This document shows positions 1-12,400 of a stretch of 64,000 nt of DNA, piece by piece. The number at the start of each line of letters is the position of its first letter. Position 1 is the first letter of the stretch. Both the position numbers and the translations under genes were made by a program. This DNA is from Yponomeuta sedellus (Eukaryota > Arthropoda > Insecta > Lepidoptera > Yponomeutidae): positions 6,883,795 through 6,947,794 of the forward strand of contig OW203744.1 of NCBI GenBank assembly GCA_934045075.1. The letters are read 5' to 3'. The notes under the pieces were generated by a model, which worked only from the letters and a program-made list of their open reading frames with translations, was not told the origin of the DNA and searched no databases.

Positions 1-1922
1 GATAGTACCTCATAACTTCTCCAATCTTTATCAAAAATTAAGGACGTCAACAATTTGTTGACGTCCTTCATTTTTGTTGGTTTAAGGGTTGCTGATCCCG
101 ATGGTATATTTTGTGGACTGATCATATATGTTAATTTTCCTTTTTTACAGACGCTTTTATACACTCCCGTATTTGCTACATAGTGTATTTCGCCTTTGAC
201 TAAAACATTGCCGGCCACAAGTCTAGAACGCTTTAGCACAAAACGCTTGCACTTCATAAAAGGCACATGCCAAGTGCCAACGGTTTTCAAAACATTTTTA
301 GCAGCTTCTTTCCAATCATTGACTGGAAACTCTTGTCCTACTGAAATGACGGTACCATATTCTTTTATGATGTCTGTGTAATCATTCGGTTTTAGTATTG
401 TGTCTCGTGTTCGAAACTCCGCTTCGATTCTTCCTAAGACTATCCACCGGAAGAAAAGAGTGACCTACGACGGGAAATATAACTTCCATATTTTGGATAT
501 GTTCAGGAGCTTCTGTTAACCACTTTGTGCACATGGCTACAACAGTCGTATTTTTATTTGGTCCGGCACATCCATCCGCCACTAGCCGAACTGTATCAAT
601 TTGGGCTGGGAATCGGGTTTCATTTAACCGATGGTAGATCGCAGACGATATTAAGTTTGAGTCTTTAGAAAATTGGTCTTCTGTCCAAACATATGTAAAA
701 GTATTATCTTTACTAAGCTGGGACTTGGAAGAGCCCGAAACCGTTGTAAAATTATAAAGATAAAACTGCCTAGAATAATAGGTGCTTTGGTCGGCAATCT
801 TAGACAGTGGCATGTTTTTTTGACAATCATACGAAAATATAAAAACATACGGAGAATCATCTTTCAGATAGTTAAAAAATGCTTGCGCGCGTTTTTTGTG
901 TACTCTTAACTGTATCATTAAATCATTTTTGGTTCTCTCTTCTTTAGCCATCTTAAGTTTCTCTCCAAGTTGCAAACAGACAGAGCAGACATCTGTTCGA
1001 CGTGAACCAAATCCTAAATTAAATTGCGGTTAAACACATTTCTGAAATAACTTCTTTTAACTTTTAAATTTTCCTGTTTGTCATACCGTATAAAATGTAT
1101 GACAAACAGGCACCATTTGTCATACATTTTATACGGTTTATTTATGCTTAATTCAGCAGGTAGGTATAGTCTTGCGTTCTACTACCTCGGCAGTAATGCG
1201 GCTCAGAACACTTTAACTTCTTTATAAATTCCACAACTGATATTTTCCTAGCCATGTATTTATGAGACTTATGGTCTCCTCCTCGTCTCTCTACTGGAAT
1301 CTGCCCTTCTTTTAGAAATCTCTTTTCTATATTTTCTACTCTATATACCTTTTGAATCCAGGTACATCTAAGAAAGTTTTTTTTCAAACTCTTAAAATTT
1401 TTTTTGTGGAGTGACTGAAAATAAAATATTCAGTACTTATGTCTTTTTTCTTGCGAGTTGCCTTTCGTGGCCGACGTATGGCAGTAGGTGCTCCCTTGAT
1501 ATGCTTTAATATAAAAGCATCTTGCAATCGTTTGTCCTTGTTTTTATAAAAACGTGAATGAAACGAACTCAAATCAGTTATTTTTAGAGAGTTACAAGCA
1601 AATTTTTTTTATGCGTACAGTTATTACTTTCGCGTTTATAATATATGGGTTACTTTGCCATACTAATATATGGTTTTTTGGACTCTCCAAAAAGCATCCC
1701 TATTATAAGAAAAAGAAAAATGTAACAAGTCAGTATTGCCTAGCTTTTTAAGATGGTCGCTTTCTGCAGCACTCCATTCGCAAGGCTCAAAACTGTTTGA
1801 TCCACATTAAACTCACCTCTCAAATTTTTGCTGGTTTCGCTTCCATTTTTCTGGGTCTCTCTGCCGTTTCCGGGTTTTGCTTTTATCAACCACGGTCGGG
1901 AACTTGTCCATCTTTACAACGA
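1..1922 (-). pseudogene. DUF7869-type protein, decayed copy 1 (runs off left edge)
   Basis: A first exon starts at an ATG near 1922 and gives a basic N-terminus (MDKFPTVVDKSKTRKRQRD...) with a GTGAGT donor near 1825. Further coding pieces lie at about 1750-1384, 1387-1148, 1045-382 and 425-1. The best part (975-382) has three conserved blocks: YDCQKNMPLSK followed by a YYSRQ block, LVADGCAGPNKN, and VVGHSFLPVD. This spacing matches the D / D / H-D blocks of the intact copy at 15969. Reading open from about 425 to base 1 needs one frameshift. Stops near 1600-1750 and a hairpin insertion near 1086-1136 break the gene. The family name is from memory; the function (DDE-like transposase) is inferred from the copy at 15108-19264. 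Confidence 0.75.
1086..1136. repeat. Perfect 21-bp stem-loop inside DUF7869 copy 1
   Basis: Bases 1086-1106 are the exact reverse complement of 1116-1136, with a 9-base loop. It replaces about 40 expected residues between the YLLN end of one coding piece and the Cys-rich block of the next, so it is probably a small insertion or a snap-back rearrangement. Confidence 0.85.
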
Positions 1923-2999
1923 ATGTACATTTACCAATAAATTACAGCGATAACTGCTTACTTATCGCTTTAACTTTGTTTTCGTCGACAACAACGCACC
2001 GAATATACTAGATTCCGCCATAATAATTTGCTATGTCACGTGACCGAAATAGCGGCATGTCATTGGCTTAGCAGGACTTAGCTGTTTTTTAATCTACCTA
2101 ATAAGGACTTTGTTCATTTTTCTCCCAACAGCACACTTTTGAGTGGATTTACTATTGGACTTTGTCAGTTTTGAATTATATGCGTTTGAGCAGATTTAAA
2201 AAAATCAAAAAAAGTTGCCATTGTAAAAAAAATCTTACATTAAGAAAAAAGTGGACTTTGCAGGTTTTGAAACTATACGATAATACTGTGTTTAGTTTCT
2301 TCTTCTTCTAGAGGTATAAACAGCATTTAAATTGTATCATACGTACGTGCAGCAAAACAATCATGAACACAGCACCTTTTCTGCGCCGTAGTGGCACAGC
2401 CACTCAGGCCAAGTCAATAATCCAATTCGAAGGCAAATCGGAGTCCAAATTGGGGTGCGGTAGTCAACAAGTACAACAGAGATTCCGGAGTCCAAGACAG
2501 AAACCAAAATTGTCGAAATAATCACGAGAATCGCAAGAAATACACAAAACACAAACCGCCGCAAGTTCACAAACAGACAGAAGCAAAATTCAAAAAAATC
2601 TGTCATTGAGTACAACGCCGGAGCATCCCGTTCCGTTATAATACTTATAATAGCACCGAGCTTATTATTAATACCGTAGAGAGAGAAATTAAATGTATTG
2701 TTAGTATCTTTCTTTTTAATTAATTTATCTTCATAATTTTGTAGAGTATAATATGTAATTTAGTATTAGAAATGGAATGTTATTACGTGCACCGTTAATC
2801 GAGAGTTACGTATTTAGTGTTAACAGTTTAAAGAAACTAATGTCAATTACTTTTTATTCCATTTTTAATAATAGCGCCATCTACTGATAATGTCAATAAC
2901 TATTTCGCGCTCATTAATTACTCTGTGGTGTCGTTTGTACTAAGTGGTAGGACCGTGAATATGCTATTAAAATATATTAAGAAAACAGAGAAGAGCTTA
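1923..2999. other. Non-coding stretch with three GGACTTTG motifs
   Basis: No coding region is supported. GGACTTTGTTC occurs near 2105 and GGACTTTG again near 2157 and 2252. The first equals part of the terminal repeat of the element at 15108-19264 and lies upstream of copy 1 in the same relative orientation, so it may be a worn element end. The remainder is AT-rich sequence before the host exon at 3309. Confidence 0.4.
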
Positions 3000-3260
3000 A
3001 ATTATCACCATCATTATAATCAGCATAGGCCTCTTCCAAGACACGCCACTGAGCCCGATCTTCGGCTCTCATCTTCCAGTCACTGCCCACCGCTTTGTGA
3101 ATGTCGTCGCTCCTCCTGTTCAACTGCTGATCCTCCCACTACCACTTCAGTTTGCTAATCCGTTGAGCTTTGTCGACGATTTTAGTTCTGTGGCGTAGTT
3201 CTTTAATAACTTCGTTTCGGATTCGATCCCACAGAGGTCAAATCCGAAACGAAGTTATTA
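3000..3260 (-). mobile_element. RTE-type LINE 3' fragment with inverted 5' end
   Basis: On the minus strand the sequence reads ...RNEVIKELRHRTK..., then DDIHKAVGSDWK, then DRAQWRVLEEAYADYN. This is the C-terminal tail typical of RTE-clade reverse transcriptases in Lepidoptera. Bases 3204-3223 are repeated as an exact inverted copy at 3241-3260, so the 5' end of the fragment folds back on itself, as twin priming produces. It sits just upstream of host exon 1. Confidence 0.65.
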
Positions 3261-3308
3261 TGCGCTTAAATTATACTCATTCAGTGATGTGTTAATGCCT
3301 TTTTCTAG

Positions 3309-3442
3309 GTTGACTGTAACTCGCCAGCTAGGTTTACTTCAAAGGGACAGACCTTGGACAGCTATAACGGTCAAAACTCGACAAGCTACCACGTCTACTC
3401 TCAACATTATGATGTTGGACGCCGTTCAGTTAAAAGAAGAGG
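3309..3442 (+). CDS. Host exchanger exon 1 of those visible
   Basis: The acceptor TTTTTCTAG precedes 3309 and the donor GTAAAG follows 3442. It encodes [16 protein letters not shown]... and ...VKTRQATTS..., matching the conserved LG-LQR and VKTRQA region of SLC9C proteins. It ends one base into a Gly codon completed by exon 2. Confidence 0.75.
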
Positions 3443-6400
3443 GTAAAGATCTATTTGGGGGTTTTCACTAACGTGTAACCACTTTCTTATATGTAGTAAG
3501 AAAAAATAATTATTAGGAGTGGTAACACATGTTTGGACCTTTTCCTTCCCCCAAATTATTTGGGGTTCCCTACTTCATTCCGAAAATTCTTTGTTCGAAA
3601 TACGGTTCACCTACGAATGATACTTCGAACGATTAATTGTTCGACGCCTTATTCAATCGAATGTTTATACACCGACCGACTGCTTGTTGGATCGATTAAA
3701 TCGAAAACTTAACTGCGATGCTTTTTAATGCGACGGTTAATTTTATCGCATGTAAATACACCGATTGCTGCTAGTTCAATGGCACCGGCCTTGTTACATT
3801 ATTATCTATCATCTAATACTGAATTATTGTAAAAGGACCTACATAGAAGTTTTAATGCTTAAATCCTTTTAATTGTTCTTTAGATACTCGAGAGTAGTTC
3901 ACATTTTCTTCGCAATCTGATGTCATGAGGAATGTTTATTCATTAATAAATTTGGCGAGCCGTTAAATTACGTATTTTATAAAAATACTAACACTCCGCA
4001 AAATGTTTTTGGAAGTAACGAGGCATTGAAAAAACAAGCATTGATAATATAATACACCGGTGTAACATTTTTCGAAGTAACAAGGCACCGAACAACAAAA
4101 ATATCGGATAAAAAAGGCGTCGAACAAACAATCGTTTGAAAATTTCGCAATGAAATAGCGAACCCAATTATTTGATGTAATTAATGAAGAGTCGTGAAGA
4201 TTCCTTAGTAAATAGATCCGTTCTTTTGCCATTAAGATTAATATATTATGCTTTTCAAACTCTTTAAAATCAGAATATTTGTTTGTGTCAACGGCAAGGT
4301 TAAATGCAAACGTTTTTGTTCAACAATTTCAGGATTTTTGGATGAAATGGAGTACCGAATGCTTATTAGTGCCATACAGGAAAAAGTCCAGTTATGTAGG
4401 CATAAAGGTAGTTTGGTGGCTCCTTCATCACCTGAAGTAAGTTAAGTTTTCAACTGATTAAATCTCATTCTTTTGTCATAGGAAACAAATCAAAGATTCA
4501 TTGTAGTGGATAATGAGAGAGAACGAGTGAATTGTGACGTTTAAGGCAAAGCCTCTACTTACGACTTATTGTTACGTAAAAAAAAAATACTGAATAAACT
4601 ATCCATTACAAACGATACATATTTCATATTACTTCAAGATCAATTCATTCATCTTATAATTCGCAGACTCAACTTCGTGCTGTATCGTGGCTTCAGGGCA
4701 ACGAAAGAATTGCCGATTTCTTCTTGGAAAATTCAGAAATACTAAATTTTAATTTTAATGACATCCTTATATCTCGAGGTTAGTTTAACATCTGAAATTA
4801 CATTTAACGACGTTAGTTTAATAACACATTGTGTTATATTTAAAAAAAATGATGAGTTGCCAGTTTAATGTTTAGAAAAAATGTAAATTATGTAGTATAT
4901 ACCGAATGCCTCTCCCCAAGAGATAATAAATAATTACATATCGAAATACATATATAGGAAATACATTGCAGCTCTCAGATTGTATTTGTTGCAAATCAAA
5001 GCAGTAAGTAGCAGTATTTGGAACATATGTTTTTAATAGCTTGTAGAAGGCACTGACTCTTTGTTTATGAACTCGTTTTTCGATCATGTGTTGGTTGTGT
5101 TCTGCTGATTCTTGTGGAGTGTCTTTGACTTTATTAGTCAAAAAGGTACAGCGACTGCATGTGTCAGAGGCAGGTGACTTGAAACTTATATTGAATTCAT
5201 TCACAAAGATTCTGTAGAACATTGCGAAATGAACTTTGTGAGTTGGCTCTGCACTTTCATTGTACAGTTTATATAATTTCTTCATGCAAAGATCACAGAA
5301 AAGATAAATTCATCTTGACTTACTCCTATTGCAATAACTTTCTGTTCCTCTTAGTCGACCTATGAAAGTCCTCACACATTTTTTTCTTTTCAGTACTCTT
5401 GTGGCTTCTTCTATTCTATAAAAAAAAGAAAAAGTTAAAGAGTGCCTATTAAAACTTGATTACGATGAAACTGAGATGCTATTGATGAGATAAACTCACA
5501 ATCACGCATATACACACTAACACATAACGCACACACAAACACACACACCTACACACACACAATCATTCACCTACATAAACAAGCACATCCACTTTTTCCT
5601 GTTTTTCTTTTAAGTACCTAATATTAAGATATGTCACTGCATTTCTTATTAGTGATAAAAGGCCGTCCACTGTTGTACAGAGGATCTCTGGCTCCCATAA
5701 TAAAGATCATTCTAGCTTGGGAGACAGAAGACTCACCAACTTAGTTCCTTGTCAGCCATCTGTTCACTCCTACTTTGTGTATATTTAAGCTGATTGATTG
5801 TATGTGGCTATCAATAAAGATTTTATTTATTTATTATTTATTTCCACCTCGTTTTTCTTGAATAGAATTGCCTTCAAATGTCGCTCTTGAAATGTTCTGG
5901 ACTTTTGTTCCTCCTACTTTCAGTATGTTGAGTAATAACTTTTTACATAACCGAAGACTCATTTCCTTCCTTTTGAGAAATATTTAACTGTGAATTTATG
6001 TAAGTTTCCAGGTTTCTGTTTTTTGTTTTTGTTGATGGGACCGGGCCTTCGTCTCTGTATCTCGGTAGCAACTTCGATCATATTAGCTATCATCCCGTCT
6101 TGCCTCTGTTTATTAGGGATGCTGAAAAACTTATCTCTCATTTCTTTGACCATAGTTGGTGTTAATTTGTGGCATGAAATTATTCGTCTAAGTATGAGAA
6201 CAAGGCGTAAAGACGTTTACAGAAGATGGAGCCGAATATTCTTTCTTCTTAGCTGCTGCTCTTTTGCCCCCCGTTATTTTCCGTTTACGAATCCCGGAAC
6301 TACATTCACTTACTAATACGGTATCGGTTTCGTCTTCGTTAATTTTTGATATAGGACGTATGCACTGCACCTTGAGTAGAGTGGTATCGGCCGACGACAA

Positions 6401-9400
6401 TGTATTGGACTTTCACTTGCAAATGTTTCTTACAGTAAGAACACAAATCGATAGGCAGTCGCTGAAATTGTGAAAAACCAGTATCGTTTAGGTTATCCTG
6501 CCAACCTGTCAAAAAGAAAAAACGTGCGTTCAAAAAGTGATTTGTCACACAAAATGGCAGCTGCAATGCTCTGATTCGTTGCACGGAAAAAATATTTTAT
6601 AAATGAAACGGACATTTGGAGAAGACACTGTTTGTTTAAGACAGTAGATTTTAATTTGAAAGCATAGGTGACAAAGATTGTTATGCACGAAATTGAATAA
6701 GCAAAAATAGAGTATAAATTCTTTTTAACACACTAACTTGTGCTAAGGACAATTTTAATAGTATTTGGAGGCTAAAAATTCCACCCATGCCGGGACTCGA
6801 ACCCGCGACCTCTGGCTAACCGTGCCAGCGCTCTCCCAACTGAGCTAATGGGCGAGTACCGGCATCAGTGAAATTTTGAACCTCTTCTTCCTGTGACTAC
6901 ATTGGGTAGTAAATTCACGATTTATTTTTGTGTACTTGGGCAGATATTGCATCCGTTATTATGAAGTCACATAACAACATGGGGTCTTACGAGGGTATGT
7001 ATTTCTCGTATCAGTTTAAATAAAAATACAATATAATTATATATAAGTACTGTTTATTAATTATTAAAAAAAATAACGAAACGTAATGTCTATAATTTTA
7101 AAGTAACAAAACAGTTTTTTAGACTAATTAGTCATTTCTAGTAATACTGTCAGTTTAAAACAATAGACTCTATCGATTTTTAACACTGAAATCTACGGAG
7201 ATCGATTAGATGCAGCTCAGGCACATATCAATGTTATACGTTCACGACAAATAACCTTTTTGCACGTTTTGCAACATCCGCTAGCCTTACACTTTTTTAG
7301 AGGGGCAATAGGCACAGTAAGTAGTTTTCTTTGGATTGGGCTCTTCTGTGTCGTCTTTAGTTGTTCCAGGAGCAGTTTTCGGTAACGTACTCTTTATCTC
7401 ATCTCGCAAATATCGCTTCAAAGTGGGTGCTTCCAAGCGCTTGGCCATATAGGGTGAAGTTAGAGCCATGCTCAAGTGTTTCATAAATTTGCGGCGGTTT
7501 AGAGGCTTCTCGCTTTTAGTGACAACATTGTGCCTGTATATTATATATGCATTTACGAATGCAATATTCAGCATCCCATAGAAAAGGCACATGGGCCATC
7601 TGTTAGTATTCCTACTGCACGACATAAGAGAGCACATCTGATCAAGGGTATCTACTCCTCCCTTGGTTTGGTTGTAGTACATGATCATTTCTGGTTTCCC
7701 AGTAACTTCGTTTATGGCCGCGTCTTCGTCACATGATCACAAAAGGTAAACCATCTTGGCCGGTTTCGATTTATATGAGACAAGTGTCAGGGGTCCGTCG
7801 AAACAAAGCATTGATGATCTTACTGGTCTGGAGCGACTGTTCTTCTATTCTTCAAGTATCTCTCTTTTATTAGAGAGAATGGTCCGAACAGTGTTAGTAT
7901 ATAAGACTCTTGAAGCAAAGATTGAGCCAAAGGAATCGATGTGAATCACAGGTTATATTGCGACAACTGCCGTGGACAGGCTTTGTCAACTCCTTCACTT
8001 AGTACTCTCCGAGGAGTGCGCCATTGATTTCCGTTCCTCTTCCCAAATAAGGCACTGCGTTTATCATATACGATATACCACTGTCGCATACCATGACGAT
8101 TTTTATGCCGTATTTGCTTGGCTTATTGGGAATGTACATCCTGAATGAGCATCTACCTCTTGAGATGTTCTCCTGAAGTGTAATGTTATACACTGGTCAA
8201 TAAATAGATCCCATACTTTGCGCATTGGAGTAAAAATGTCAGTGGCTCGTAGTGTTGGTCGAATAGTTTTGTCGTCCATTCTAACGCATCGTATCAAAAC
8301 ATCAAACCGATCTCGACTCATAACGCAAACATAAATCATTGACGAAGATAGATCAAATAACTCATCTGTGGACATGTGATTATCTTTTTTTGCTGCTGTC
8401 ATTACCAGGATGTCGATCAAAGCGCGAATTACATTATCATGGGTGTCACGAAATGTAGCACTTATCATGGGTTCCTTTCGTCTTAGAGATATTTCAGCAA
8501 TTATCTCATCAGTAAAGAATATATTAAAGCAATGCAAAGCTTCATAAAGATTGCGACACATTCGCCTCGGACCCCTTTATGACCTTACAATATTCAATGC
8601 TGAGATTCGTCCTCGTCTTGATGACCAGCAATGTTTATTCTTACCTCTTATGCTAGGCCGAGACACGGTTATCAGACGACGAGAAGCTGTAGGGGGTACT
8701 TGTTCAGTATTTCCTTCAGGTGGTAGACTGGATGCTATTGACCCTTGATTCCTCTCCTCGCCGACGAATGTCTCCTCAACGTCACTCTGCACGTCGTCTA
8801 CGCTCAGATGGTCCTCGAGCTCGCTGTCAGTATCGGCAGATGAAAGGTTCTCATCGCTCTCTGAAAAAGCCGCCACGATGCTTTCGTCTTGTAAATTCCG
8901 ATTTTCGATTACGACCGAATATTCTATAATATAAAATAAAGATAAAACTATCGCTAAAATAAAGAAATGTTACCAAAAATAACCGGTGCATTAACTAACC
9001 GCATGGTGCTTGGGGGATTTTTGCGGAAGTTATCAAAGTAATTTTCACTTTTAAAAAATAACCTTAATTGAAATTCATACAAAAATCCTAAAAGTCGCGT
9101 AAAAGATAAATCCAACACCAATGTTGGAGTCAAAATGACGTTGTATTTCAAGAGCAATGTTGTATTTCGAAAACGGGAACAATTCGGTGCCGCGGCCGCC
9201 ACTCGATAGCTCCGCTCTTCGACTGAAAACTGAAATGTCCGTAAAGCCCTGCGCCGGATACGCGCGGATTAGAGAAAGACCGCAATATTTCGAAACACAC
9301 GAAGTCATTTTGCCGTAGATTATCATTCTCGGGTTAACCCTTAAATGCATAAAACTTGTTTTTATTCTAAAAAAATAAATTTCAGCTTATAAATTAGCTA

Positions 9401-12400
9401 TAGAAATAAGGAAAAATAATAAAAAAAAAACAAAGCCACACGTTACTATCTATTTTTGTTAAAAATCAATAAAAGCCGTTTTTGGCACTGCATGCATTCA
9501 TTTCACACAAATTATGCAGTACATTATTTTTTTTGTGAATTTCATTAAAACAATTTGTAGATTTCTTCGCACACAAATGTACCTTACACTTACTGCACAT
9601 AGTAACTGTTTTCAAATACATGATGGGAACATACACATTTGCATGTCGGGCATTATTATTTGTTCATGTTCCACTCCATCGAGTATCACATCCAATGAGG
9701 GCAAAGCTTGACAAAGCTTGGCCAAGCAAGCTACAAAGCACAAATAGTTTGAAGCCCCACTCGTGGGGCTTATTTGGCAGATATTGATTCAAAAAGTGCA
9801 CCACCTTGGTTGAGCAAATCCATCCGTCGATGGACAATCTTTGTGCAATAGGTACACTACAAAACCTTTGGTTGAAGTGATCTATCACAGGTTAAAGTTT
9901 GTGTAATTTATCATGATCTTGATGGCTCACTGGCAGGTGTTTTGTGTTATCATTGAAGTGTAATATTCTTCTAATCTTTTCAAATTTATTTACGGCCATA
10001 GCTTCTCGAATTGGGTAAAACCCAAATTTATCCCAGTATGATCTTATGTTGGGGTAGCGGTAGACAGACATGAAAGTAACAATACCCAAATATTTCAGAA
10101 AATCATTCTTTGTTAATATTTCAGTTCGATTGGGCTGTTGAATTGCGTATAAGTTTGATATTTTCACAATGATTTCTATCCATAGAAATAGTGCATTTCT
10201 GCGTCTTCACTTAACGTGTAACTCATCTTTTACACCTCCAAGTAAACAAAGTCCAAATCAGTATGCAAAACAAAGTCCAATAAACGAGCAATAGTCAAAC
10301 GAGTAGGTAGCTAGGCAAAGCAAGTGTGGCAAAGACAAAATGGCGGCATGAGTAGCAGTAAACACGAAGTGAGTACGACTGAGGAACTTGTTTTGCGTAG
10401 GCTTTGGTTGCGCGCTGCCCGCGACGCTACCGCAACAATTTGTTCTCTTATTCTTATTCTCTCTTAGGAATGATAAAATTACCAAAAAGTTAAGTTTTTG
10501 GCAGACACCTAATTTTAAGAATTTTCCGCCTCGCTCTCTTTGAAGGCCGATTTTGGCCAAAATAGCCCAATGAAGTAGTAATTTTTTTTATGATTTTTGA
10601 AAGCTGAGAGTGGCGCATTTTCGGAACTTACTCAGAAATCATGGAGTCATCTGTTTCGATTTTTAATTTAAAGTTGAAATTTTAAGTCATAATTCGAAGA
10701 ATGTAAATTTTTCACTTTAGACTAACATTTTCGTAACTTGCATAAAAGTTACGAAGCTGATTATCTTACGCATAAAAGTACAACTCATGAAGATTCAGTT
10801 TCCGAAAAAAAAAAATCTTGAAAAAGTCTCTTACTTTTTTTTTTAGAATTTTTTATGTTAGTCAGATCAAAAATTACCAAAAAAATTCATAACTCGAAAA
10901 CTACAAAAAATCGCGGAACATACATGAGGGTTATTCGGGTACCCCTCGATACGCGGGAACCAAAAAAAAATTTTGGACGTCAATCGACCGCCCACCCTGT
11001 ATATAGCACTATATAGCTCTTTTGGCAAACTGTGACCAAATGAGTATTATTTAACAAGTAGTTGACTATATATTGCTGTGGCAAATAAACATTAATAATG
11101 TATTTCTATCCCTCAGCTGTCGGTTTTTTAAAACACACGAAATAGCGTAAATAAATGAGGCAACAACTCAAACTGGCTGTCTATGTTGTTATGTTGATGT
11201 TATATGTTGTTTGTCATTTTTTCTTTGCAGGTGACGAGCCCAAGGGGATCTACGTCCTTGTATCCGGTTTACTAGAAGCTACTTATGTCCCAGAAGGAGA
11301 CATAGATGAGGCTATACCCAACTACGAATACTTGACAGACTTGAAGTTCAGTGAACCGAGTCAGGACTTCATCGTGTCGGGAAACGCGGTTGGCATGCTT
11401 GGGGTACGTTTGATAAGTATCTAGCTAATTTGCTTACAATAGTAACCAGACAAGACGTCACAAACATAAAAATACACCCAAACTGCGGCCACTTGTACAA
11501 ATTTACAGCGGCCTCCAGTGGGAATAGAACCCACAACCTCTGTCTTGACACCCAAGCGCCTTAACGGCTACACCAACGAGGCAGTATAAATAAAAATGTT
11601 TATTTCCCGGACGAGTGATTCTAATTGAGAGAGAAAGGTTGAGTGTTGTTAGCATCGGTTTTGGAAAATGAATCGGGAAGAACTTCCAATGGTTGTTGAG
11701 AAACACTAGATAACATGGAGGTCGGCTAGAAAACAAGCGACAAAGGGAGTTTGTTCGGTATAAGGGAATAAATAGTTTGACAGCACTGCACAAGATGCGT
11801 GATTGATGTTTTAGTATGGTTAAGGTTATACCGGAGTTATTTTTCACTAAGCAGTTTCGTTTAATGAGAGTCATGTAATGCTCTATTAAAAATGGGATGA
11901 CCTTTTTTTAGGTTTAATTTCGTACTGTGCGTCTCAACTTCAGATGTGTAAACCACGGTGTAACATTTCGTACAATTTGTCTTCACATTCTGCTAATACT
12001 TAAAAATTTGGTTTCGTTTGTAGAATTTGCAATTTTCAATAGTGGTTTCAGCTTATTACGAATCTTAATTACAAGGCACCTTTGCTATGAAGGAATAAGA
12101 GAAGAAGTTAATTAAGGCACACCAACACCCTGCAAGTAAAACCTTAAATTAATAATAGAGGGCTGGCGTTTATGCCAATTACAGGTGCGCACAGAACTCA
12201 CAGTTTAACACTAACAAATAAACTGATATCTGATATCAAATCTAGAAGTCTAGCCTACATCTTTTATAAGACTCTTTTATAAGGGTTATCTTTATTTACA
12301 GGCTCTGACAAATCGCCCGTATGGTTACACAGCGCGATGTGACTCTGCAATTCAAGCTTATTACATCACGATGCCAATCGTTAAGGAAGCGTTCAATTTA

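Noticed and set aside
2361..2615. 84-residue hydrophobic open frame on minus
   Set aside because: No homology recognised, no splice or partner frame, and it lies in intron-like sequence.
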